DNA of 64,000 nucleotides from Tetrastigma voinierianum (lineage: Eukaryota > Streptophyta > Magnoliopsida > Vitales > Vitaceae), in NCBI GenBank assembly GCA_016808115.1, contig JAEQBH010005277.1, forward strand, positions 54,354-118,353, in the 5' to 3' direction. Positions 45,491 through 57,429 of the stretch are shown here, one piece after another; the first letter of the stretch is position 1, and the number at the start of each line of letters is the position of its first letter. Both the position numbers and the translations under genes were made by a program. The notes under the pieces are model-generated. The model was not told the DNA's origin. It saw nothing but the letters and a program-made list of their open reading frames with translations, and searched no databases.

Positions 45491-48369
45491 ATATAACCTT
45501 TCTTACTTAATGTAACAAAAAGTTGAAATATATTGTAACACCATATAATATAGAATGTGCTAGTACTTTAATTTGAATCACAACAGGGGAGGACATATTC
45601 CAACACCAATTCCTCTGGATAATATAACAAGGCAATGACTTCACATCATGAATATAATTCCCCAAGTTAGCATAATAATTAGGTCCTCTCATATAATGAT
45701 TTATCTCTACCTCTATAAATGAATCAAATAATAATTTAATTATTAAAAATCAATTTTTCAACCCTAACTACATTCATTTCATTATTATTATATTGCTAGT
45801 TCTAATATCTATCATTAAATGAATGTAAAACAAATCAAATAAAATAAAAAATAAAAACTAAGAGAGGATGGTTGGAAAATTTTAATTAGTACTTAATTTA
45901 GATCTTAAATTAAATAGTATACAAATGTGAACTTAAAATTTATTATTTAATTTACTCTGAAGTAACTAAATATGTTGTTTTATAACTCAATTCAAACATA
46001 TTTAATCATTTTATTCATTTAGGAAACATTTTAGTTAAACTTATTTTACTTTAATGGGAGGCCCTTATTTGTAATTTTAATTTTATATAAAAAATTGGAA
46101 GCAGATACAACAAACTAATCTGTGTCATAGCGCTGGAATTAGTGTTTGATGTAGTTCAGTATTAAAGTGAGTTGAGGTTGAGATACTGAGTTAAACATCT
46201 TATTATAGCTAAAAATTGGTGGCAACAAAAATAAAATGTATTCTTTGCCACCTAAGATAAGGTAGAATTATGTGTTCCGATAGTCTTTTAATTCAATTCA
46301 GTCCTACTGACTTTAGTTGTAATTTAACTTTTATTTTAATATAATTCTAAATTAAGATGAAAAAAATTGATAAGCATAAAAATTATCATGATTTAGAAAA
46401 AACAGAAATTAAGTTCAAGAAACAGTTTACACTATATATACAGGTCTATTTATCAAATTCATCTGTATTTCTCAGATGAACGAAGGCTTAGACTTTTCTA
46501 TTAAAACTGCCCTTTGCCAAGAATAAGTGGTTTATTCTTCATATTCTAGAAGAATACAAACCACTTTGCTCGGATTAACAATAATAAAAAAGAGGATAAA
46601 TTAATCAATATATTATTATTTTCCTCTATTACTTCAAACTTATTTTATTAGTTTAATGTTTAAATAGATAAATAGTTCTTAAATGTGATTATGATGATTT
46701 TCATTCATGTTTTGTTTTTTTGGACACCTCTTAACAACATAAATAAATCATTTCACCAATTTCTTCTTTCCTTAGTATTTTATGGGAATAATAAAACTGC
46801 TATTGAGAACTGAAACTCTCTTACATAAACAATTCAGAGAAAGTTTCATACATGAAACTACCCACATGCTATGTGGATAGAGTACAATACCAAATTATAT
46901 TTTGTTAATATCCAACTTTATATAAAACTATTTTTTGGTCCTAAGATGCCTAATGTTTGTTTCCATACCCCGATAATGCCCACATATTCATTCAATTGCT
47001 TATGGACAAATGAGTCTTTTGGGAGGAATTACAATTATACTAATCTCTCTATCAAGTAAAGGAAATCTTAACACAATAAATAATATTGATGCATATAAAT
47101 TGAACAATTCATTAATTTCTAAGAATAGAAAATGAAATTGTGATTATTAGGAGAAATTTCAGTAATGTGTATTGTGAAAGTAATACGACTTAGCAAATAA
47201 AACAAGGAAAATGAAGACTGGTTTCTCGAAAAAATTTTAATCAAATATTCAGAAATCAAAATGAAAATGTAATAATAAATAGCAAGTATAAAGACATAAA
47301 GGAAGAGAGAAATGAAACTGGATTTATAGTAGTTCGGCACACCCTTGCCTACATAACTATATTTGCCTTAAATCGGGTGAAGTTCTACCCACTAACCCAG
47401 GCTCAAACAGAACACCTTTCTTGCAGTTATGGTTAATAGGCACTTACAAATACTAGTTCAAGTAAATACAACAGAAGTCTTTTCAATCAAATTCTTCATA
47501 TTCCAGCACCGTCATACTAACATCTACATGAATGTAAGGAAAGATAAATGCTAATTACAATGGTATACTAGATATGCAAATGAAAACAATAAGCGAGGTT
47601 TCATTTGAGAGCTTTGGATAAGAAGAATAGCAAATGAAAGCTTCCCGATTCAAGTGTTCTCTATATCAAATACATGAATAATCTATTATAAGGATGGAAC
47701 CTTAAACCCAAAATGAGAAAATGTACATAAATGCCTGTGTTTGGCTGTGTGTCATGTGGCCTTTAACTTTTTTAGGTCTGACCATGCTAGTTTCTTATGT
47801 GAATATGTTCCCTCTCCGTGTCAGCAAAGAGTCACAGATAGGCCAACGAGACGCTAACGTTGCTAATGTGGCACCCCTCACATGCATTTTAAGGCGATGT
47901 GAAAGCTTTGCACGTGCTTCATTAAACTCAAAAATCATTTTTATAAAAATCCATATCTCTAAACTTTTCCCCATTATCTCTCTACATGCCATTTGATCCC
48001 AGCCTGAACCTCTTATGCCTCAAATTTAGCCTTATAATTGTCTAAGGCCATTTGAGAAAAATTTTGAAAAGTATAGACCATGTATGAAAGAACCAATCTT
48101 TGGTCTTTCTAAAGTACTATTGACTACTATGGTTCATTTTAAAAAAAAGGTGAGAATTCAAATAATACTCGTGTTATTGAAACGTGGCAGTACATATGTT
48201 GAATGACTACAATAAGAATAAAATATAAGCACACAACATATATAAAGCGATGGTAGAGTTTGTAAAACTAGCAGCCTTGTACATGTTTCTCTCTCACAAC
48301 TTATCACAATGATTAAACTACATATAACTCCCATTTGGTCCTTTTTATGGGTGAATGGAATGAATCTGA
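45491..48369. other. Intergenic DNA between the two main terpene synthase copies
   Basis: Mostly AT-rich with no gene. At about 46590-46800 there is a decayed relative of the TATGTTTGGTTCCC-type MITE interior (ACTTCAAACTTATTTTATT). At 47330-47480 an unclassified, less AT-rich segment starts with AGTTCGGCACACCCTTGCCT. Small ORFs here look random. Confidence 0.45.
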
Positions 48370-49579
48370 TATTATTATTCTGTCACTTTCCCAACATGTG
48401 TAGCAGTGCCCCCTCCTTGTAAATGATGTCCATGACTCGTGAAGATCCCAGAGAACAAATTAAGCAGGCATTGGACATGATGAGTTTGAGGCATTCTGAT
48501 TAATGTCTATCTCATGCTTTCATAATTTGGTTGGGCAACTCATTCTATCTTGTTCCCACAGACATGCATTTTCTTCATATAAACTTATTTCAGCCACAGG
48601 CCATGTCCTCTATTTGCTCCAAGCGCATGTACATTAAACCACAAAAGTTAATAACCCTATAACTAAGAGCAAGAACGATTTTAGAGCGCACCAAAATGGT
48701 GTTCTAATTTTCAAAAGCAATTATCGACAAAGTTTTCAAAAATAGAAACCAAACATACCCTTTTTTAGCTTCTTTTATATTACTTTCTTTTTGTGTTTCT
48801 CATAAAAAATGATTCACAAGAAGAAGAAAAAAATTTATATTATTCTCTTTTGAAAAAGTAGTTTAAAGGATAGATTCAAAAGTTATTTACCAAAGTAACC
48901 TTGAAAATATCTTGTTTTTAAAATACTTTATAAAGTGTAAAAATTCTCCAAATGACATACCGAATCCTGAGGCATTTTTGTACTATCTGATTATAACTAA
49001 ATCTTCAAGGTATTTTTGTCGAGAAGAATGTGTCTTTTGCACTTGTGTTTGGATTTGAATCAAAGAGGTTAATTTTACAATTTTTGTTTGGATTTGTCCC
49101 TTTTAAACTGTTATCCATTTTGGCGTTCTTGAAGAGATATGTTTTCTAACAAAAACTGGGAACAAAATGTGTTCTTTGTGTTTTCCTAGTTTTTGAGAAC
49201 AAAAATGATTTAACTTTTGAAAACAATCAAGCCTAAATCATTTTTGTATTGTTTTCATTTTTGGTTCTTTCGGAGAAAATCACATACCTTATGTGAAGTC
49301 ATGTCATCTATGAACCTCACAATTACAAATGAAGTTGTAATAATCTTAGAATCACTAATCACTAGATCAAGGCCTCTTTGCTGTTCTGTTCCATAAACAC
49401 TGATGTTTGTCTGACAGGAGTAGCTTTGGCTTTAGTAGTGCGATGCGCATATAATCTTCCATTGTTGGTATCCGTCATTCGTGGAACCATTTTCCTCACC
49501 AAAACCTTTCGGACTTGATTCTTCATTTGAACACTAGTCATCCAAAGAAGTTATAATTATGTATGTTGACACTAAGATT

Positions 49580-49855
49580 GTGTTTGGTTCCCCCAATTAC
49601 TGCGAGAAAAAAATACCCAAGGAAATGATCTTCTTGTATTAGAGTTAATTGTCTAATGAAAATTTCAAATAGAAATTAAACACTCATCACAAATTAAATG
49701 GAGACTTACATTATTAAATTATTTCATTTTCATATTTATGAGTCAAAATAACTAAATTTAGGTTAAAGTAGCAAATAAAAATAATATATTGATTGAACTC
49801 ATTTGCTATTTTCTTTATTATTTTTCCTCAAATTTTAGCCGAAGACCAAAGCATA
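49580..49855. mobile_element. MITE-like element in intron 5 of the second terpene synthase copy
   Basis: Bounded by TGTTTGGTTCCCC and a weaker inverted partner CCGAAGACCAAAGCATA. AT-rich interior like 39871-40175. It lies in a different intron from its relative, so the two inserted independently. Confidence 0.5.
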
Positions 49856-50970
49856 ACTGTGTGCAAGGTAGAGATGTGCTGCAACACCATCCCATAATGA
49901 ATGGAGAATGTGGTATCCTTGTTTCTCCGTCTCTTCCTCCATTGATTATTATCGAGAAGCTTCCATTGAAAAGAGTTTCATGTATTATGGAAGATCATCT
50001 ATGTTACTAATATCCACCTAAAAATAAAGATACATTATTTAGAATAAATATATATAAATATATACATCTAAACCAACATGTAAAAATTTCCTAGTTTTCA
50101 AATCTCTCAGTGACATGTAAAGTGCTTTGTTGCCAAGTATTATATGCATCATAAATATCATCCTCTTAAAAGTCGTGGAAATTATTTTGGATTAAAATTA
50201 GTCTAGCCCATAAATATTTAGGCTCAAAATACACTCCAACCGTATCGAAGCGCATTCTACCAAATATCTATTACAAAAGTGGCACATGAGAATCATTCAC
50301 ACCACCACTAATTAAGACATCAATATGATCGGCACACGAAGCCTCAGATAACAATGCATGACCAAGTGCATAGAGTGATTCAACACAACCTTGAAAAGGG
50401 TGAGCACTCCTCTTCTATGGTGATTGCACTAGATTGAGAAATCTAATTTTATGAGCTTTAGTAGGATTCCCATCGGAAGCTTCCTTGCAGTATAACATCA
50501 TCTTGCCTCTAGCCTCTCCCAGACCTTTCTGACAAGTGACAGGGGCACTTGATAACTTGTTTGCAAGAGGATGTTAGTCATTCTCTCCTTGGATCACTAA
50601 ATGGGTGGTGGTGAAAGCAAGTGCTTCTTTAATTATGTCCTCTTCATGAACTTTGCCTAAGATTAATGCTGACATCTATACAAGCCTAACATGCCTCTCC
50701 ACATCGCGATCAAAGCTTTCCTTGAAGCCACCTTTTCATCTTTAGCTTGTGAATATCTGCATAGATTACCACTTGAACATTGGGTGGGATGATTAAAAGA
50801 CGTGCGAGAAAACTAAATTTAATCTAACTGAAATAAAATTTTAACCTTATTTTGATAAATATTTTCATTATTTTCTTGTAAAATTAATTCCTTTCTTTTA
50901 CATGATATATCAAAGGCATGTAATAATAACATATATGTTTGTCAAATAGGTTATTTTAAAAGAAAGAGAA

Positions 50971-51198
50971 TGTTAGAGCTGTTTGGTCACAATTAATTTT
51001 GAAAGCATTTTTCAATTTCTAAAACGCATTTATATAACACGTTTAAGTTTTTATTTTATTTTATTATGAAAAACATGGAGAAAAGCAGAAAACACTAAAT
51101 TCGGATAGTAAATAAAGAGGCTTCAAAATGGTGTTCTCTGTTTTCAAAAATTTCTCATTAACAATTTTAAAAAACGGGGAACCAAACATACCCGGTAA
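50971..51198. mobile_element. MITE-like element, AAACATACCC family, in intron 2
   Basis: Begins GAGCTGTTTGGTCAC and ends GGGGAACCAAACATACCCGG. AT-rich interior with TTTTCAAAAA words. Related to 32490-32716, 55477-55727 and 61260-61476. Confidence 0.55.
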
Positions 51199-51839
51199 TC
51201 ACTGCCTCTGATTTACAGAAATTTAGGATTATTTGAATCTTTTTAAATAATCTTTCTTAGATTTGAAATCTAAAAGGCCGATGTTTTTCCTAAGGCGATA
51301 ATCAATCATTAATATCTTACCATATGAAATATTGTACCCTTGTTGACTACTTCAGAAGTCAATCAAAGTAAAATCATGAGATCATCACCATACTATCATT
51401 GGCGTCTGAAAACTAGCACTTAGCTATGTTTTGATGTAGCTATCTCACCTCTTCAAAGTGGTATGCCACTCGAAACAGTACCTTGCATCATGAGATTCTG
51501 ACCAGTAGAAGGCTGGCATGGCCGACGCCCATTAACCTCCTTCTCCCACTTCTTTTGGGATCAATCCTTGCATCTTCCTTGCGATCCGTGTAATCTCATG
51601 TTTCAAATTATGATTCCCTTGTCTTGAGTGTAGGTCATAAATTAATACCCGATACAGGTGAAAATTTGAGTGGGAGGCTGAGAATTACGGTGTATGAGTG
51701 CAGGCTAGAGAACATCTTGACCACTGGAGTAGACATGTTAGTTTCTTAGGCGACCTCTTGAATTATAAGTAGTAAGTGAGATAAATAACAAAACCAATTC
51801 CATTTATTAGGACATCTCAAAAGTTTATACAATGGATAG

Positions 51840-52060
51840 TGAAACTTATACATTACAAGAGCTTAACAACAAGTTGAGAAATCATGGAAGGATATAAGCA
51901 AAGGGAAATGTAGTTTCTTTATATTACTGTATCTCTTAGGTTCTCAATTTTAGATGACTGGTGATTTCATGTACAAAGATGATGATGGTTATTCACAGAT
52001 AGGTGGAGAAGTGATAAAGGGGGCTATTGTTTCATTGTTCATTATGACCACCCGTGTAAT
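51840..52060 (+). pseudogene. Terpene synthase exon 7 fragment, inverted
   Basis: The plus strand encodes, with one or two frame changes, an ELNNK-E-SWKDI-like segment (about 51868-51905) and then, in one frame, MYKDDDGYSQIGGEVIKGAI followed by VSLFI (about 51969-52043). These are the typical last residues of TPS-a proteins (IYK-DGYTH-G--K--I-SLF). It is on the opposite strand to the main copies and lies just upstream of the partial exon 2 of the second copy, so the locus has been rearranged by inversion or by insertion of a reversed fragment. Confidence 0.75.
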
Positions 52061-54949
52061 TTGTCATCCATGTGCATAGAGGCCCAATAGAGCTTCGTTT
52101 GGAAAGCAGAAAAAGTATGGGAAGAAAAATAAAATACTATGGAAAATAATTTCCTCTGTCATTTGACTGTCATAAAAATTATGAAAGAAATAAAATATAT
52201 ATTAAAAATAAAACAAATAAAACGGGTTGAATCAATTCAAATCGATTAAATTTGTAAATTTAAATCTATTTTTATTTACCTATTTTTTCTACTTTTCTTT
52301 ATATTTTCTTTCATTGTTATAAGTTTAACCAGAACATAACTGCGTTGTCTTTCTGGTTTAGGCCTCTCCTCCATATTTGGTTTGTTGGAGGCTTGACTTG
52401 TCAGTCAACATTTTAACTTTTCTAATCACTTTAGGAATTTGAATTATAGATCTTTGTCAACATGAACATCGTCAATTAACTATCCTTGTCATGACAACAA
52501 AAATTGAATTTTGACATACTAAGAATTTGTCGTACTAATAGATTATAATTTGCAAATTAAGTTGCAGAACAATATATCTAAAAATATCATGATTATCCTA
52601 AATTATTCAATATCATCCTAATATCATAAGAAAAAATATATTTTCTATTTCATGTGTTTACATTGTCTCTTCCAAGATAAATTGTTATTTTATAAGAAAA
52701 CAAAATGATACTTTTACTATAAAATCAGATAAAATTAAACAGAAAAGTCATATTCAAATTTTGGGTTTCAAAAAAGATTGTTTAAACAAATCACCCAAAA
52801 ATATGTCTATTGTCAAGAAAAAAAAAAAAAAAAGACCTATACATGTAAGTAGCGAAAACACAATTCCATATAATGTAAGAATTTACAAAATCAAGAAAGT
52901 CATGATAATAAAATTAGTCGCAATTTGATTAAATATATTACGCGTGTATCGTTTTCCTTAAACCAAGGGCAAGAGTTCCAGCGATGTATGCAAGATCCTG
53001 ATTTATGATGCGCCCATAGGCGACTAATAAAACATGTTCACCATGTCGAGGCTACGATGCATATAGTTAATTTTTATCAGTAAAAACATATTACATAATA
53101 AATTAAATGTATTAAGAATAAGAATGTGCTAAATCGACGCATCGACTTATCCTTCAACAACAACAATATCTAACCTTTTATAAATCAAAAGCGGTGAACT
53201 TTTAATATTATTTAATTTAATATACTTTAAGATTATATTTAGTTCTAGAATATATTTAATTATCATTTTTCAATACTCAACGATCATATACCTCTCCACG
53301 ATTATCAATGCTCCCATACAGCGTTTATTGTGGCTTTATCAAACATGCGGACAAATATTATTATTATATAAATACAAATACATTATATAGATGGGCAAAT
53401 ATTTTATATTATCTGAACTAAGTTATACGAATGAATACAAAGTAAATGGATTCACCATTTATAACCTCCATGATAAATGCACCTCGATGGCAAAACTCTT
53501 CACCTATAAATAACATCAACTTGCTTTGAAAACACTGAAAACATCCCATCTCAGGTGGCATTTGTTTTTCATGAGATAATAATTTGTCTAATAATTAAAT
53601 GCCCATTCAGACATTTCTTCCTAAAAAAATTCATTTTTAATTTTATCAAATTTAAAAATACATAGCTTTTATTTAATTAGCATAAAAGGAATCATGATAG
53701 TTTCAATAGGATAAAAAATATATGATTTTCTCATATTTGAATATTTAGTTTTTTCTTAATAGAAAAAACTTAGTAAGAAAAAAATCAATAACCAAATATT
53801 TTGGTTTTATTCAACAAAAAAATTTTAAAAATTCAAAAGTAAGTCATGGCAAAATTAAAAAACATGTTCTATTAGATGCTCAAATCTACAAAACAAGTGC
53901 GTTTAGCAAAAACAAAAAAAAAACAAGCAGAATTTACTCATATCCATCATAATCATATATGTTCTTGTTACTTACCCCAAAGTTATGACAGTGAATAGGC
54001 GATGTAAATCTTGAACTTCATGATACTTAAAACAACCGAAAAGGCTTAAACCAGTGAGTTTCAATACATTTTTTATTATTACCCCATGTTTAGTGGAGGA
54101 GCAAAATCTAGAAAAATTTTAGCGAGACATAATAGCTTCAAACACATGGCTGAGCTTGTTCGTATGTAATAAAAAGCAAATTCACATGCATTGAGGTTAT
54201 GTAAAAGATGTGGATCTACTATCTCAATATTGACATGATATTATCTGCTTTAGATTGAAATCCTCATGTTTTTGTTTTTTGCTTTCTCCAAAGAAAATCT
54301 GTAATCTGGAATATTATCACACCATGCTCTAATCTCTTATTTTCTAAATTTTTGTCTTAATTAAAGATGCCAGGTTGGTCTATATTTTAGGAACTGTTGT
54401 GATTCAGAGCTTATTATCCATCTCTCAGTGAGTGGATCATGTATTCTAATGGGTATTGTGACACTAAAAAAAATTGCAGCCTTCAAAGAAATATTAGGCG
54501 CAACCCCAATTGATAGGCGTCAAATATGTTGGATCATAAAGTATTTTTTGGCCCTTCAAAAAAATTATTTGCTTAAATCTGATAGGCGTAATATATTGGA
54601 TCTTTAATATTTTCTATAAGATGGATTTTGAATTTTATATTTGTAAAATGACAATATGATAACTTATAGTGTAATTTTTTTCTTGTATATTATTGTCTAT
54701 TAGAATGTTGATACCCCGACGATACAAAGTCTGGATCAAGATCTTTGAGCACATCTAATGTCGAAGATATGAATATTGAGCCTCTCATGACTTCAGGGTT
54801 TCCCATGTATGTTATACAATGAACATCTTTGCTGACATAGTTTTATTGAATAAATTTAAATTAGTTTTGGATTTTAGTTTTATATGGATTAAGTGGAAGG
54901 TTCGGTATAAACAAAATTAAAGGCAACGTTCTGTTTAATGTGAGTAATA
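52061..54949. other. AT-rich intergenic DNA
   Basis: No gene recognised. A MITE-like fragment may lie at about 52090-52345 (starts CTTCGTTTGGAAAG). A TATA-like CACCTATAAATAACATC lies on the plus strand at about 53500-53516 with no exon after it. Near 54463, CACTAAAAAAAATTGCAGCC with two downstream GATAGGCGT words may be the end of a CACTA-type element, but only one end is seen. Confidence 0.4.
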
Positions 54950-55119
54950 TTAATGGAAAGTAAGCTTATGAACACGAGATACCTAACATATAATGTGTCC
55001 TCTCTCACTTTATACCATTATGCATGCATATGATTTATTAGATCAAATCCTTAACTATTTACAATGTGGCCCGACTAGCGATAAATGAATGGGGTTCTAT
55101 ATGTTTGATCATATTATGG

Positions 55120-55411
55120 GATTAATGAACAAAGGCATTGATGTAATTTAATAATTCCACTTTCCCATATATGTGTAGTGTGTACTCATCTTGCTCTTTG
55201 TAAATATGCAGCTCGTGCGTGAGAACACAAGTAACAACGGGGCATTGGAGACAACTCAATAGGTTTAGGCCATTCTGGTTAATATCGACCAACCATTCTC
55301 AGATTGCTTTTGAAGAACTCTCTATATCTGTGTTTGATTGTTTGTTCCTCAGAGACACCATATTGATTCATGTAACATTCAACGGCTGAGGCCACATGCC
55401 TTCCTATTTTG
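55120..55411 (-). pseudogene. Terpene synthase exon 7, isolated
   Basis: The minus-strand frame from about 55411 gives GRHVASAVECYMNQYGVSEE then QTIK, the conserved beginning of the last TPS-a exon, followed after frame changes by P-E-P-IEL-PM and HARAAYLQRA-like residues. The acceptor is at CATTGAG just upstream. A MITE-like element (55477-55727) and then a copia element lie upstream, so no other exon of this copy is visible. Best-preserved exon 7 in the window. Confidence 0.8.
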
Positions 55412-55476
55412 CTCAATGAAAGCTTATGCAAAAGTTGAACGGAAAAAAAAAAAAAGAAAGGAAAAACCGTTGTGTT

Positions 55477-55727
55477 AGGGCATGTTTGTATACAGTTTTC
55501 AAAAACTGTTTTCTGTTTTGGAAAACACATAGAACACTTTTGGGGTGTGTTAATTTGGTTCATGTTTTTGAAAAAAAAAATTTTGTTCTAAAAAACAAGA
55601 ACAATGGCTTAGAGAGAAAATCATGTTGGTTCCCACACAAAACATTAAATTTAGATAACAAGAATAATTTCCTGGCTTAAAATGGTATTCTCACATATTT
55701 TTCAAAAATAGGAATTAAACATGCCCT
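55477..55727. mobile_element. MITE-like element with AGGGCATGTTT inverted ends
   Basis: 251 bp, AGGGCATGTTT at the left end and AAACATGCCCT at the right end, a perfect 11 bp inverted repeat. Interior of TTTTCAAAAAC and GAAAACACATAGAACAC-type words shared with the family members at 32490, 50971 and 61260. No ORF of its own. Confidence 0.75.
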
Positions 55728-56004
55728 TGATTCCCGGTTTGTTTGTTATAAGCGGTTTTGAAAGAAACACAAAGACTTGTTTGGTTCGGTTTTGTAATAT
55801 GTTCTTCAAATATGTTTGAAAACATCTGAAAATACCCTTTGGCGTTATCAGCTCTTATCGCTCATTGAATTTTGTGCTTTGTGTTCTCTATGTTTGAGCA
55901 AAAAAAAAACTGGTAACTAAATCCGCTCTCCTGATTTGATTTTATTTTATATTTTACGGTAAATCAAATGTGAAAATAATTTTTAAATGTTTTTCTATAA
56001 TACT

Positions 56005-56195
56005 TTATTTGTGATTTCTACAATTACTTGAATGAGAAATCGTATATTGAAATCCTTAGCTCGAGGGTACAACATGATTATATCCGTAAATATTGTTTTG
56101 ACTTAAGTAACTTCCTAAAATAATTTTTCTTTTATCTCTATATATTGTACTCTATTTTATGGAATGAATAAGAGAGAAAAAAGGTATGTTTGACA
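56005..56195 (+). repeat. 5' LTR of the plus-strand copia
   Basis: 191 bp, matching 60464-60648. TATA-like and leader words TCTATATATTGTACTCTAT are shared. The left edge is set by the target duplication; the canonical TG start is not readable in this copy. Ends TGACA. Confidence 0.8.
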
Positions 56196-56207
56196 TGGTA
56201 TCAAAGC
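56196..56207 (+). promoter_or_regulatory. Copia primer-binding site (initiator Met-tRNA)
   Basis: TGGTATCAAAGC, one base different from the usual TGGTATCAGAGC, directly after the LTR end. Confidence 0.8.
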
Positions 56208-56289
56208 AAGATCTTGGAGCTCCTGACTAATCGAGCGAGAGTCAATTTTGCTTGGTCTCCATGGCCCGACTCCTGAAACATTCTTGATA

Positions 56290-57420
56290 ATTTAACATAA
56301 AAAATGACGGAGGTCTTGTCAAGGTCGGGCCTCTCCTTCTCCCATCAACGATTCCCCAATGTGGTTCAATGAAGCATCAAGTTGGATGGCTCGACTATGA
56401 TTTATGGTCGGGTTGTTGAGATGTTTATCTCGGAAAGACAAGCGGGATACGTGGCGTCGACTACCCCGACCGCTAGAAACCGACCCCTTCTTTCGCGGAT
56501 AGGCGCGCGAAATCACTATGGTGAAAGGTGGTGATCAACTCCATGGACCATTCCTTGATTGCGAACTTTATTCGCTGCCGGCAGCTAAGCGGTATGGGAT
56601 GTTGCCCACAACATACTTTGATGGGCGATACCTCGGCGGTATCACGAGCTCGAGGCGTCGATATCTCGATGAAACAAGCGGCGGATCGCGAAAAATATTA
56701 TAACGATCTCACGGGGTTTGTGGCGGGAGATCGATTTTATCGTAAAATCGATAAATGAAATTGACATACAAAGCTACAACTCCATGTTTACAAGAGGAAG
56801 CGAGTATATATTTTTCTTGACGGACTAGATGATCGATTGGATCTTGTTCGAATTGATGTTCTCATCTGAAAACCTTTCCTTCAATTGGCGAGCATATACT
56901 CCGTTCGAAGGAAAGATCTCCGACATCTGTGATGATATCTGGGCCAGTAGTAACTAGTAAGTCTTGTTACTGGCCACCAAAGGCGTGAGATACGGCGATC
57001 CACAAAACTTTACCAAAATGCGGGTCTTCCTCACGATCCGAGGTCATTTAGTGGGAATAAAATTACATTCATTGTGGAGTACAAAACATGCCAGGGAGAC
57101 TTGTTTCAAGTGCACAGCTGCAGGCCCAGTGGCATGAATTACAAGCCGAAAGCAGGAATGTACGCAACTAAAGAGACGTCAGAGGTCTAGTAGCAGTGGC
57201 CATGGCTGAATCTCGCTATCCCGCCATTCGATGCGAGACCTTAGTCTCTTGAGATCAAGGTAATTGTAGTCGAGTTTTTGCGGCTCCTTTTCGGAATGAT
57301 AATTTTAGGGATTACCCGACTCGAACGCGGACCATATGACATTGACCAAATGACTTCTCCAACACGACTCCTCCGGGAGGACTTGCATTGCCAATGCCAA
57401 TGGAGGTGACTTCTGATCAC
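56290..57420 (+). pseudogene. Copia gag (pseudogene)
   Basis: The plus strand contains VDISMKQAADREKYYNDLTG (about 56658-56717), then RVYIFLDGLDDRLDLVRIDV (about 56804-56863) and KPFLQLA (about 56869-56890), the C-terminal part of a UBN2/Gag-polypeptide domain found in copia gag. Two overlapping frames are open around 56518-56758, showing a frameshift. The part after 57100 would hold the zinc knuckle and protease, which I cannot read. Confidence 0.65.
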
Positions 57421-57429
57421 ACGCGGTGA

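Larger units (their letters stand above)
48370..51495 (-). pseudogene. Terpene synthase (TPS-a-like), exons 2-7, broken
   Basis: Minus-strand exons: 2 (partial) at about 51495-51321, recognised by VAYHF-like residues across a frameshift and a GTAAG donor; 3 at 50756-50390 (GGFKES, EEDIIKEALAFTTTH); 4 at 50307 to about 50118 (YFEPKY; DDIYDAYNTW, DDxxD at 50148-50162); 5 at 50017 to about 49865; 6 at 49533-49288 (YIPTMEDYMRIA, then FIDDMTSHK at 49288-49314, the second metal-binding region); 7 at about 48630-48370 (RVMDIIYKEG, then a VGKVTE-like end). No exon 1 found. Exon 3 is 367 bp between splice sites, the same as in the 39.1-43.8 kb copy. Frameshifts in most exons. Same family and orientation as that copy, about 5 kb upstream of it, so a tandem pair. 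Confidence 0.8.

Noticed and set aside
47330..47480. Segment starting AGTTCGGCACACCCTTGCCT as a possible transposon edge
   Set aside because: No inverted or direct repeat partner and no coding similarity found. Left as unclassified.
53500..53560. TATA box and leader-like sequence on the plus strand resembling a terpene synthase promoter
   Set aside because: No RRX8W exon or other coding exon follows on that strand, so a single TATA-like word in AT-rich DNA is not enough.
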